Positions 1-6,218 are shown, counted from the first letter of the stretch. The stretch: DNA of 13,865 nucleotides from Pseudomonadota bacterium (GCA_030271565.1 JARXKR010000046.1:1-13865), one strand, 5' to 3'. Notes: generated by a model not told the origin, from the sequence alone. Translations and numbers: made by a program.

Positions 1-579
1 CCCCGTATCGCCCGCGACCCAGACCAGCGAGGACAGCGTGCCGGGGATTTCGTCGGGCAGCATTTCGCCGCTGGCGATCACCTTGACCCGCGCGGTGAAG
101 CGTTCCGAACCGTTGTCATCGACCGACCAGGCCAGCTTGGTCCCGTCGTTCGACACCGCGATCGCGCCCAACCGGAAGTAGTCCTTGCCCGCCGCGAGCG
201 CGACCTCATCGAGGATCAACTCGTCAGGGCCACCTGCAACGGGCCGCCGCCACCACTTCTTGTACTCCGCGCCCTGCTCGAACTCGATCCAGTAAAGCCA
301 GTCGCCGTCCTTCTGCGGCACCGACTTGTCGGCTTCCTTGATCCGCCCGCGCATCTCGGTGAACAGCGCGTCGATGCGCGGCTGATGCGGGGCCATCCGG
401 CTTTCGAACCAGGCGTTTTCCGCAGCCAAGTGCGCGAGCACTTCGCCATCGGTAACCTCGGGATAACCGGGATCGCGCAGCCAGGCGTAGTCGTCGCTCA
501 GTGCGATGCCGTGATGCGTTTCGACGTGCGGTTTTTTTACGGCGACGGGGGGAGTGGCCAAGGGAGTGGTAAGCGTCAT
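1..579 (-). CDS. ptrB: Oligopeptidase B (S9A family), N-terminal part, runs off window
   Basis: The first 193 codons of a minus-strand gene are visible; the rest lies beyond base 1. The protein begins MTLTTPLATPPVAVKKPHVE and continues with HHGIALSDDYAWLRDP at about residues 22-37, the conserved opening of S9A prolyl-oligopeptidase-type peptidases. Further family marks are a helix with ENAWFE, the IDALFTEMRGRIKEAD stretch and the first propeller blades (KDGDWLYWIEFEQG, YKKWWRR, LAWSVDDNGSERFT). Known family members are about 680-700 residue cytosolic serine peptidases that cut short peptides after Arg or Lys; their Ser-Asp-His triad sits in the C-terminal hydrolase domain, which is not in this window. 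No signal peptide is seen. The ATG at 577-579 is chosen because it precedes the conserved block at the usual distance, although no strong ribosome site lies before it. The tetrad KKWW followed by RR favours oligopeptidase B over prolyl oligopeptidase, but without the C-terminus that is not certain. Confidence 0.85.
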   Translation of the reverse strand, partial: MTLTTPLATPPVAVKKPHVETHHGIALSDDYAWLRDPGYPEVTDGEVLAHLAAENAWFESRMAPHQPRIDALFTEMRGRIKEADKSVPQKDGDWLYWIEFEQGAEYKKWWRRPVAGGPDELILDEVALAAGKDYFRLGAIAVSNDGTKLAWSVDDNGSERFTARVKVIASGEMLPDEIPGTLSSLVWVAGDTG

Positions 580-634
580 GCTGCGGCTCTATGGTGCCGC
601 CTCTGTCCCCGCAAGCATCACCCGGAAAATTGCC

Positions 635-2446
635 ATGCTGATGAACGTCCACCAGACCCGCCTCGACGACCTGCGCAAGGAGCTCAAACGCCGCGAACTC
701 GACGGCTTTGTGGTGCCAATCTCGGACGAGCACATGAGCGAATATGTCGGTGCCTACGCGCAGCGGCTGGCATGGTTGACCGGGTTCGGCGGATCGGCTG
801 GATCGGCAGTAGTGCTGACCGATGAAGCGGCGGTGTTCGTTGATGGGCGCTATACGCTGCAAGTGCGCGAGCAGGTCGATGGGCAGCTGTTCGGCTACGA
901 GTCGACTCTGAGCACCAGCATTCCGGCGTGGCTGGCCGAACATGCCCCCGCGGGCGCGAAGATCGGCTTCGATCCGTGGCTGCACGGCAAGCCGTGGGTT
1001 GAGGCGTGCAGCGCTGCGCTGAAGGCCAAAGACGCGGCGATGGTCCCAACCGAGGGCAACCCGATCGACGCCGTGTGGACCGACCGGCCAGCGCCGTCGC
1101 TCGCCCCGGCCATGGTCCACGGCAACGATTACGCCGGGCAGTCAAGCGAGGCCAAGCGCAGCGCGGTGGCCGAATGGCTAACGGCAAAGGGCCTCGACGC
1201 GGCGGTGGTCTCGGCGCTCGACGGTGTGGCGTGGCTGCTGAACTTGCGCGGGGCCGATGTCGAGCGCACCCCGGTAGCACTATCGTTCGTAGTCGCCCAC
1301 GCCGATGGCACCGCCGAGCTGTTCATCGCCGAGGAAAAGGTCACCTCCGAACTGCGCGCGCATCTGGGCAACGCTGTAACGATCCGGCCGCGCGATCAAT
1401 TCGTGCCGCAATTGCAGGCGCTCGCGGGCAAGAAGGTGGCCGTCGATCCAGAACGTTCGGTCGCCGCAGTGTTCAGCGCCTTGGAAGGCGCGGGCGCGAC
1501 GGTGTGCACGATGACCGACCCGACCGTGCTGGCCAAGGCGGTCAAGAACCCCACCGAGCAGGCGGGCCAGCGCGCCGCGCAGGCCCGCGACGGCGCGGCG
1601 ATTGCACGGTTCCTGCATTGGTTGAGCATTGAGGCACCGAAGGGCGAGCTCGATGAGCTTTCCGCCGCCGCACGGCTGCAGGCTTTCCGCGAAGACACCG
1701 GGCTATTGCGCGATCTGTCGTTCGACACGATCTCCGCCGCCGGAGCGCACGCCGCCAGTCCGCACTACAAGGTCGATGAAGCCTCCAACATCCCGATCTC
1801 GCCCAATTCGATCTACCTGGTCGATTCGGGCGGGCAATACCTCGACGGCACCACCGACATCACCCGGACCGTATGGGTCGGCCCGGGCGCGCCGACGCCC
1901 GAGCACAAGGATCGCTTCACCCGCGTGCTCAAGGGCCATATCACGCTCGCACTGGCGACTTTCCCCAAGGGCACAGCCGGCTCGCAGCTCGACAGCTTTG
2001 CGCGGATGCACCTGTGGCACGCCGGGATCGACTATGCCCATGGCACCGGGCACGGGGTGGGCAGCTTCCTCTCGGTCCACGAAGGCCCGCAGCGGATCGC
2101 CAAATCGGCCGGCGGCCAGGCCGGGACCGGGCAGGAGCTGCTCGCCGGAATGATCCTCTCGAACGAGCCGGGCTATTACAAAAGCGGCGCATACGGCATC
2201 CGGATCGAGAACCTGGTGCTGGTCGAACCACGCCAAATCGCCGGGGCGGAAGGCGAATATTTCGGGTTCGAGACGCTGACCTTTGCGCCGATCGACGCCA
2301 CTTTGGTGGAGCAAAACCTGCTTTCGCGTGACGAGGCTGAGTGGTGGAACAGCTATCATGCGCAGGTCGAAACGGTGCTCGCCCCGCAATTGGACGGTGC
2401 GGCGCTCGATTGGCTCAAGGCGGCTTGCTTACCCTTGTCGGTGTGA
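635..2446 (+). CDS. Xaa-Pro aminopeptidase (aminopeptidase P, M24B), long eukaryote-like form
   Basis: This 603-residue cytosolic metallopeptidase removes an N-terminal residue that precedes proline. Two creatinase-like N-terminal domains (about residues 6-300) are followed by the pita-bread M24 domain (about 310-545) and a short C-terminal domain (about 550-603). All five dinuclear metal ligands are visible: D397 (VDSGG), D408 (TTDITRT), H473 (HGTGHGVG), E511 (SNEPGYY) and E525 (IRIENLV). The accessory histidines H377, H469 and H482 are also present. The 20-residue H377-D397, 11-residue D397-D408 and 14-residue E511-E525 spacings match human XPNPEP1, and the length resembles that cytosolic form rather than the roughly 440-residue E. 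coli PepP. The open frame extends upstream to 554, but that would run into the divergent gene start at 579. I therefore chose ATG 635, with GGAAAA at 624-629; ATG 641 is a close alternative. It is divergent from oligopeptidase B across 55 bp. Confidence 0.93.
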   Translation: MLMNVHQTRLDDLRKELKRRELDGFVVPISDEHMSEYVGAYAQRLAWLTGFGGSAGSAVVLTDEAAVFVDGRYTLQVREQVDGQLFGYESTLSTSIPAWLAEHAPAGAKIGFDPWLHGKPWVEACSAALKAKDAAMVPTEGNPIDAVWTDRPAPSLAPAMVHGNDYAGQSSEAKRSAVAEWLTAKGLDAAVVSALDGVAWLLNLRGADVERTPVALSFVVAHADGTAELFIAEEKVTSELRAHLGNAVTIRPRDQFVPQLQALAGKKVAVDPERSVAAVFSALEGAGATVCTMTDPTVLAKAVKNPTEQAGQRAAQARDGAAIARFLHWLSIEAPKGELDELSAAARLQAFREDTGLLRDLSFDTISAAGAHAASPHYKVDEASNIPISPNSIYLVDSGGQYLDGTTDITRTVWVGPGAPTPEHKDRFTRVLKGHITLALATFPKGTAGSQLDSFARMHLWHAGIDYAHGTGHGVGSFLSVHEGPQRIAKSAGGQAGTGQELLAGMILSNEPGYYKSGAYGIRIENLVLVEPRQIAGAEGEYFGFETLTFAPIDATLVEQNLLSRDEAEWWNSYHAQVETVLAPQLDGAALDWLKAACLPLSV

Positions 2447-2450
2447 TAAT
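2442..2450 (+). promoter_or_regulatory. Candidate extended -10 promoter element for the VOC-cupin pair
   Basis: TGTGATAAT reads as an extended -10 (TG-N then GATAAT, five of six matches to TATAAT). It overlaps the stop codon of the aminopeptidase gene. A good -35 at 17 bp is not seen; TTGCTT at 2425-2430 is only 14 bp away. Transcription would start near 2457, about 36 bp before the VOC start codon. This is a motif-only call. Confidence 0.35.
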
Positions 2451-2467
2451 GTTCCTGTAATGTTCTG
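2447..2467 (+). repeat. Imperfect 11-bp-period direct repeat upstream of the VOC gene
   Basis: TAATGTTCCTG (2447-2457) is followed directly by TAATGTTCTG (2458-2467). The two copies differ by one C. They lie between the aminopeptidase stop and the VOC ribosome site, overlapping the likely transcription start. A one-turn direct repeat is a common form of operator, but a chance AT-rich spacer duplication is equally possible. Confidence 0.5.
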
Positions 2468-2492
2468 ATATCGATTCGCTAGGGAGAGAACC

Positions 2493-2864
2493 ATGATCGG
2501 ATATGTCACCGTCGGCACCAACGACCTGCCGCGTGCCGCAAAGTTCTACGATGCCATTGCCGCTGAAATGGGCACCGGGCGGATGATGGAGTTCGACAGC
2601 TTTATTGCCTGGGGCACCCCGGGCGGCGGCGCCGGAATCGCGGCAACTGCGCCATTCGATGGCAATGCTGCCACCGTCGGCAACGGGGTGATGGTCGCGC
2701 TCGAGGCGCAGGACCAGGGCCAGGTGCAGCGGCTCTACGACATTGCGCTGGTCAATGGAGGGACCGACGAAGGCGCCCCCGGACCGCGCGGTGAAGGCGG
2801 GTTCTATGCCGGCTATTTCCGCGATCCTGACGGCAACAAGCTCGCTGCGTTTATTATGGGCTAG
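2493..2864 (+). CDS. Small VOC (glyoxalase/bleomycin-resistance fold) protein
   Basis: This 123-residue protein has the standard VOC layout. The first beta-alpha unit is YVTVGTNDLPRAAKFYDAI (residues 4-22), and the closing strand signature is FRDPDGNKLAAF (109-120), which the family usually shows as DPDGN-x-x-E. VOC proteins are small cytosolic proteins that act as metal-dependent isomerases, dioxygenases, conjugating enzymes or drug binders. Two usual metal-ligand positions look changed: the His expected near residue 4 is Tyr, and the Glu after DPDGN is Ala. A classic glyoxalase I reaction is therefore unlikely, and the substrate is unknown. The ribosome site AGGGAGAG at 2481-2488 sits well for ATG 2493. 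The gene is followed at 13 bp by the cupin gene, whose ribosome site overlaps this stop codon, so the two are probably co-translated. Confidence 0.85.
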   Translation: MIGYVTVGTNDLPRAAKFYDAIAAEMGTGRMMEFDSFIAWGTPGGGAGIAATAPFDGNAATVGNGVMVALEAQDQGQVQRLYDIALVNGGTDEGAPGPRGEGGFYAGYFRDPDGNKLAAFIMG

Positions 2865-2868
2865 GAGG
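2863..2868 (+). promoter_or_regulatory. Ribosome binding site overlapping the VOC stop codon
   Basis: AGGAGG, a perfect Shine-Dalgarno core, begins inside the TAG stop of the VOC gene (2862-2864) and stands 9 bp before ATG 2878. It fixes the cupin start, even though the open frame reaches back to 2743, and it implies translational coupling of the two genes. Confidence 0.85.
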
Positions 2869-2877
2869 CTCCAACCG

Positions 2878-3276
2878 ATGGCCGGAATTTCGATCGAGCG
2901 GTTTCCGCTGCACCTCGGCCTTGGCGCAACGGCGTTGCCGCAGCCCGAGTTCACCGGCGCGATGGACTGGTATGAGGCCTATTCGGAGCGCAATGCGGCT
3001 GACGGCGGCGAAGGCCGGCTGGTCACGACACACACCTTCACCGAGGATTGGACCAGCTGGGAGGTGCACCCGGCGGGCGCCGAAGTGGTGCTGTGTCTGT
3101 CGGGGGAAATGACCTTGCACCAGGAATTCCCGGACGGGCACCTTGAGCAAGTGACAATCGGTGCCGGCGAATATGCGATCAACCTGCCGGGCGTGTGGCA
3201 CACCGCCGACGTGGCGGGCACGGCGACCACGCTGTTCATCACCGCCGGAGCGGGGACGCAGCATAGGCCGCGTTGA
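2878..3276 (+). CDS. Single-domain cupin protein, function unknown
   Basis: This 132-residue, signal-free protein has a recognisable cupin barrel core. Cupin motif 1 is WEVHPAGAEVVLCLSGEMTL (residues 61-80), offering H64 and E69 as ligands. Motif 2 is GAGEYAINLPGVWHTAD (95-111), with H108 as a third. The spacing fits the short His-(x4)-Glu variant rather than the full HxH form. The N-terminal 55 residues carry aromatic residues (MDWYEAYSERN, residues 29-39) that could line a pocket. Cupins of this size include isomerases, dioxygenases and sugar or auxin binders; nothing here chooses between them. The start is set by the AGGAGG at 2863-2868. It is the second gene of a two-gene unit with a VOC protein, and both folds commonly bind small oxygenated metabolites, so a shared small-molecule pathway is a reasonable inference. 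The stop codon lies inside the first copy of a 14-bp duplication. Confidence 0.82.
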   Translation: MAGISIERFPLHLGLGATALPQPEFTGAMDWYEAYSERNAADGGEGRLVTTHTFTEDWTSWEVHPAGAEVVLCLSGEMTLHQEFPDGHLEQVTIGAGEYAINLPGVWHTADVAGTATTLFITAGAGTQHRPR

Positions 3277-3297
3277 TCTGGCCGCGTTGATCTGGCC
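3266..3297 (+). repeat. 14-bp perfect tandem duplication across the cupin stop codon
   Basis: GGCCGCGTTGATCT occurs at 3266-3279 and again at 3280-3293, followed by a partial GGCC (3294-3297). The first copy encodes the last cupin codons and its TGA. The second is untranslated, so the duplication leaves the protein unchanged. It looks like replication slippage. Confidence 0.9.
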
Positions 3298-3312
3298 CGC
3301 AGGCATCCTGCG
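3298..3312 (+). terminator. Possible weak terminator hairpin after the VOC-cupin unit
   Basis: CGCAGG-CAT-CCTGCG is a perfect 6-bp stem with a 3-nt loop, 21 bp after the cupin stop. The position fits an operon end, but no T run follows (the next bases are ACAAATGACG). If it works it does so without a U tract, or it may only protect an mRNA 3' end. Confidence 0.35.
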
Positions 3313-3330
3313 ACAAATGACGACAAATCA
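3311..3330 (+). promoter_or_regulatory. 10-bp-period direct repeat, candidate OmpR-type regulator site
   Basis: CGACAAATGA (3311-3320) and CGACAAATCA (3321-3330) match at nine of ten positions and repeat with one helical turn. They sit 128 bp upstream of the EF-hand/regulator/kinase operon. OmpR/PhoB-family regulators are known to bind such tandem direct repeats of about 10-11 bp as dimers, often next to the -35. A poor promoter can be drawn as ACGACA (3320-3325), 17 bp, then CATAGA (3343-3348), which would place the repeats over the -35. Autoregulation by the downstream regulator is an inference. Confidence 0.4.
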
Positions 3331-3380
3331 GCCCGATTGTGGCATAGAGGTGCGACACCATGGTCCTAGAACCGGTCATG

Positions 3381-3429
3381 GAAGCCGCGCGGTTCTGGCC
3401 CATCCCCTCCCGTCGGTCCGCGCGGCTTC
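3381..3429 (+). repeat. 12-bp perfect inverted repeat in the leader of the EF-hand operon
   Basis: The arms GAAGCCGCGCGG (3381-3392) and CCGCGCGGCTTC (3418-3429) are exact reverse complements separated by 25 bp, ending 28 bp before the EF-hand start codon. In RNA they would form a very GC-rich stem. In DNA each arm contains the palindrome CCGCGCGG, and the two copies are offset by 33 bp, about three helical turns. No T run follows, so it is not a standard terminator; a leader structure or a paired protein site are both possible. Confidence 0.75.
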
Positions 3430-3457
3430 ACCTAATCCGAACCCAGGAGATGTTCGC

Positions 3458-4060
3458 ATGAAGAAGTCACTGATCGGCCTGTCGCTGCTCGCGCTGGGTC
3501 TTGCGGGCGGTGCCTATGCCGCCGAAACCATGCCGGGCGGCGATCCGCTCGGTGACAAGACCGTGACCAAGGCCGAGTTCCAGGCCAAGGGCACCGAAAT
3601 GTTCGCCAAAATGGACACAAATCACGACGGCAAGCTCGATGCTGCCGACCGCGCCGCGCACGAAGGCCAGATGTTCGACCGGATCGACGCCAATCATGAC
3701 GGCGCCTTGTCACGCGATGAATTCATGGCGGCGCACCAGCGTGGCCCGGGCGGCGATGCAGGCCCTGAAGCCATGCACGGTGGCCCTGCCGGCAAGGATG
3801 CCGGCGGCCACGGCGGCGGCATGATGATGATGCACATGGCCGATACCAACAAGGACGGCGCGGTCAGCCGCGATGAGTTCCTGGCCGCACACGTCAAACA
3901 CTTCGACATGATGGACGCCAACCATGACGGTCAGCTGACGCAGGCCGAACGCAAGGCCGCGCGCGAAAAAATGCACGCAATGGGCGGAATGCGACACGGC
4001 GAAAAGGGTGGCGACCACCAGATGATGGGCGACATGCCGCCCCCGCCGCCAGCCAACTGA
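3458..4060 (+). CDS. Secreted EF-hand protein with four Ca-binding loops and a His/Met-rich linker and tail
   Basis: This 200-residue protein has a clear signal peptide (MKK, hydrophobic core to about residue 18, AYA before AET, cleavage near 21/22), so the mature protein is periplasmic or secreted. Four canonical 12-residue EF loops are seen. Loop 1 is 53-64 (DTNHDGKLDAAD, with Asp rather than Glu at position 12), loop 2 is 77-88 (DANHDGALSRDE), loop 3 is 129-140 (DTNKDGAVSRDE) and loop 4 is 153-164 (DANHDGQLTQAE). Loops 2 and 3 share the exit helix SRDEF(M/L)AAH, so the two pairs look like a mirrored internal duplication. A Gly/His/Met linker (about 106-127, including MMMMHM) and a tail (172-193) rich in Met and His could hold soft metals. 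The protein ends in PPPPPAN. The start is ATG 3458, with AGGAGA at 3445-3450. The regulator gene follows after 20 bp, so it is probably the first gene of a signalling operon. Calcium binding is a strong family expectation; the sensing role is inferred. Confidence 0.88.
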   Translation: MKKSLIGLSLLALGLAGGAYAAETMPGGDPLGDKTVTKAEFQAKGTEMFAKMDTNHDGKLDAADRAAHEGQMFDRIDANHDGALSRDEFMAAHQRGPGGDAGPEAMHGGPAGKDAGGHGGGMMMMHMADTNKDGAVSRDEFLAAHVKHFDMMDANHDGQLTQAERKAAREKMHAMGGMRHGEKGGDHQMMGDMPPPPPAN

Positions 4061-4080
4061 GCGATAAGGGCAATCCCTGA

Positions 4081-4809
4081 ATGGATCAGGCTGCCGCTAC
4101 CCGCTTGCTGCTCGTCGATGACGAGGCAGCATTGCGCGAACCCCTGGCCGAGTATCTCTCGCGCCAGGGGTTCAGCGTTGTCCAGGCCGATAGTGCGGCG
4201 CAGGCCCGCTCGCTGCTCAAGACCGAGGCACCCGAGTTGGTCCTGCTCGACATCATGATGCCGGGCGAGGACGGGCTGTCGCTGTGCCGCCACCTCGCTG
4301 AAACCCACGCCATCCCGACCATCTTCCTGACCGCGCGGGGCGAGGCGACCGACCGGATCGTCGGGCTCGAAATCGGTGCCGACGATTACGTCGTCAAACC
4401 GTTCGAGCCGCGCGAGCTGGTCGCCCGGATCCGCTCGGTGCTGCGCCGCAGCGCCAAGGGCGCCGCGCCGGTGGCCGACGACGAACTGTTCGAGTTCGAA
4501 GGCTGGCGGCTCGATCCGCTGAAGCGCCGACTGACCGATCCGGGCGGGGCAATGGTCTCGATTTCCTCGGCGGAATTTCGCCTACTCCTCGCCTTTCTCG
4601 AACACCCGCGCCAGGTGCTCGATCGTGACCGGCTGCTCGACATGGTGCAAGGCCGCGAGGCGCACCTGTTCGACCGCGCGGTCGACAATCAGGTCAGCCG
4701 CCTGCGCCGCAAGATCGAACCCGACAACCGCAATCCGGTCCTGATCCAGACGGTCTGGGGCGGCGGCTACATGCTCGCCGCCGACGTGCGCCGGATCCGC
4801 ACTTCCTGA
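4081..4809 (+). CDS. OmpR-family two-component response regulator
   Basis: This 242-residue cytoplasmic regulator has a complete receiver domain. It shows the acidic pair D13-D14, phosphoacceptor D57 (LVLLDIMMPGEDG), switch T84 (FLTARG) and K106 (DDYVVKPFEP). A winged-helix DNA-binding domain occupies about residues 135-237, with SSAEFRLLLAFLEHPRQVLDRDRLL, the recognition-helix region AVDNQVSRLRRKIE and the wing VWGGGYML. It should be phosphorylated by the kinase encoded next and then bind direct-repeat DNA. ATG 4081 has AAGGG at 4066-4070. The gene follows the EF-hand gene by 20 bp and overlaps the kinase start by one base (TGATG), so the three genes are very likely one transcript. All key residues are intact. 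The regulon is unknown; the direct repeat at 3311-3330 is one candidate site. Confidence 0.95.
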   Translation: MDQAAATRLLLVDDEAALREPLAEYLSRQGFSVVQADSAAQARSLLKTEAPELVLLDIMMPGEDGLSLCRHLAETHAIPTIFLTARGEATDRIVGLEIGADDYVVKPFEPRELVARIRSVLRRSAKGAAPVADDELFEFEGWRLDPLKRRLTDPGGAMVSISSAEFRLLLAFLEHPRQVLDRDRLLDMVQGREAHLFDRAVDNQVSRLRRKIEPDNRNPVLIQTVWGGGYMLAADVRRIRTS

Positions 4810-6218
4810 TGCCGCGCGCTTTGGCCGGACTGCTGCCCCGCAGCCTGCGCGGCCAGTTGTTGCTGGCAGTGGCGGTCGCGCTGCTGCTCGCACAGGGTAT
4901 CAGTGCTGCGCTACTTTACCGCGCGCAGACCGAGCGGCGCGAAGCGGCACTGGTCCACGGCGCCGCGATGCGGCTGTTCGCGGCCAATCACGACGAAGTC
5001 ATGCTCGGCCCGCATCCGGTCGGCACGTTCGATGCGGCACGCGAACTCAAAGTCGAACACATGACTTCCGCGCCGCTGCAACCGGGCGATCTGCGCAGCC
5101 CCAAGGCCGAAGCCGAGCTGCAGGAGATTCTCGCCGGACAGGGTGTGAGCGCGGCGCATGTGGTGGTGCTGCGCCGCCCGGCAACGGGCGATCAGCACTT
5201 GGCACGACGAGCAGCGCGGCGCGCACTGGTGCTGGGCCTGCACGCCCCCCCGGTCCCGAGCGAAGTGATGGTCGCCGGGGTCGAGCTGCCCCAAGGGGGC
5301 GGGTGGATGGTGGTACGGCTGCCGGTTCCGCCGACCGAGCGCGCACTCCTGATGACGCTGGTCGGACAGACGCTGCTGCTGTTCGCGCTGCTGTTCGGTG
5401 CGATTGCCCTAATCCTCGGGCAGATCACCAAACCGCTCGCCGCATTGACCACCCGGCTTGAGCGGTTTGCCGCCAAGCAGGACGCCGATGGCCCGCTCGA
5501 CCCACAAGGCCCGGACGACCTGCGCCGCCTGATCACCGCGCACAATGCGATGGAAGCGCGGCTCTCGGCGATGCTCGACGAAAAGGACGTGATGCTGGGC
5601 GCGATCGGCCACGATCTCAAGACCCCGCTGGCCGCCTTGCGGGTGCGGATCGAAAGCGTCGAGGACGATACCGAACGCGCCAAGATGGCTCGCACGATCG
5701 AGGACATCACCCGCTCACTCGACGACATTCTCAGCCTGGCCCGGGTCGGCCGCCCGAGCGACCCGCTCGAGCCCGCAGAGCTGGGCGCGCTGGTCGGGCA
5801 GGTCGCTGAAGAGTTCGAAGACATGGGCGAGCCGGTCACTTTCACCCCGGCAAGCGAACGGATTGTGTTGCCACTGCGCGCCACCTGGCTGCGCCGCGCG
5901 CTGCGCAACCTCACGGTCAACGCGCTGCGTTACGGCAAACAGGCCCGGATCGGCTTGATGCGTGAGGGCTCGAGCGTGGTGATCCAGATCGAGGATGACG
6001 GCCCGGGCATTCCGCCCGATCAGCTCAGTGCGATGCTCGAACCGTTCACCCGCGGCGACCCATCGCGCAACAGCGGCACAGGTGGTGCCGGCCTCGGCCT
6101 CACTCTCGCTCGGGCCATCGCCGACCAGCATGGCGGCACGCTCAAGCTCGCCAATCGTACCGGCGCGGACGGTCAGATTGCGGGGTTGACCGCTGAGCTT
6201 CGGCTGCCGCTTAGTTGA
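4809..6218 (+). CDS. Membrane sensor histidine kinase, partner of the preceding regulator
   Basis: This 469-residue inner-membrane kinase has TM1 at about 17-37, a periplasmic sensor region of about 140 residues (38-179) and TM2 at about 180-204. A HAMP linker follows (ITKPLAALTTRLERFA onward, to about 257). The dimerisation helix carries phosphoacceptor H268 (IGHDLKTPLAALR). The ATP-binding domain has the N box around N371 (RNLTVNALRYG), G1 DDGPGIP with D396/G398/G400, and G2 GGAGLGLTLA at 425-434. The set is EnvZ-like and complete. The periplasmic region contains paired hydrophobic strands (VSAAHVVVLRRP, GGWMVVRLPVP) but I recognise no named sensor fold, so the stimulus is unknown. ATG 4809 shares its A with the regulator's TGA. 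Its own TGA overlaps the TAA of the convergent M1 gene. Being encoded with an EF-hand protein makes divalent-cation input a testable guess. Confidence 0.95.
   Translation: MPRALAGLLPRSLRGQLLLAVAVALLLAQGISAALLYRAQTERREAALVHGAAMRLFAANHDEVMLGPHPVGTFDAARELKVEHMTSAPLQPGDLRSPKAEAELQEILAGQGVSAAHVVVLRRPATGDQHLARRAARRALVLGLHAPPVPSEVMVAGVELPQGGGWMVVRLPVPPTERALLMTLVGQTLLLFALLFGAIALILGQITKPLAALTTRLERFAAKQDADGPLDPQGPDDLRRLITAHNAMEARLSAMLDEKDVMLGAIGHDLKTPLAALRVRIESVEDDTERAKMARTIEDITRSLDDILSLARVGRPSDPLEPAELGALVGQVAEEFEDMGEPVTFTPASERIVLPLRATWLRRALRNLTVNALRYGKQARIGLMREGSSVVIQIEDDGPGIPPDQLSAMLEPFTRGDPSRNSGTGGAGLGLTLARAIADQHGGTLKLANRTGADGQIAGLTAELRLPLS

Noticed and set aside
554..634. Upstream extension of the aminopeptidase P frame to ATG 554
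   Set aside because: It would overlap the oligopeptidase B start on the other strand, and the added residues do not resemble the family N-terminus.
224..1120. Minus-strand open frame of 298 codons spanning the divergent spacer
   Set aside because: It crosses both the oligopeptidase B start and the aminopeptidase gene in wrong frames and has no family motif.
3161..3457. Upstream extension of the EF-hand frame to 3161
   Set aside because: It would overlap the cupin gene and bury the signal peptide that begins at 3458, which has its own ribosome site.
3277..3457. Small RNA or riboswitch in the longest gene-free stretch
   Set aside because: Apart from the hairpins and repeats listed, I see no conserved riboswitch core or a promoter-hairpin-T-run set typical of a small RNA.
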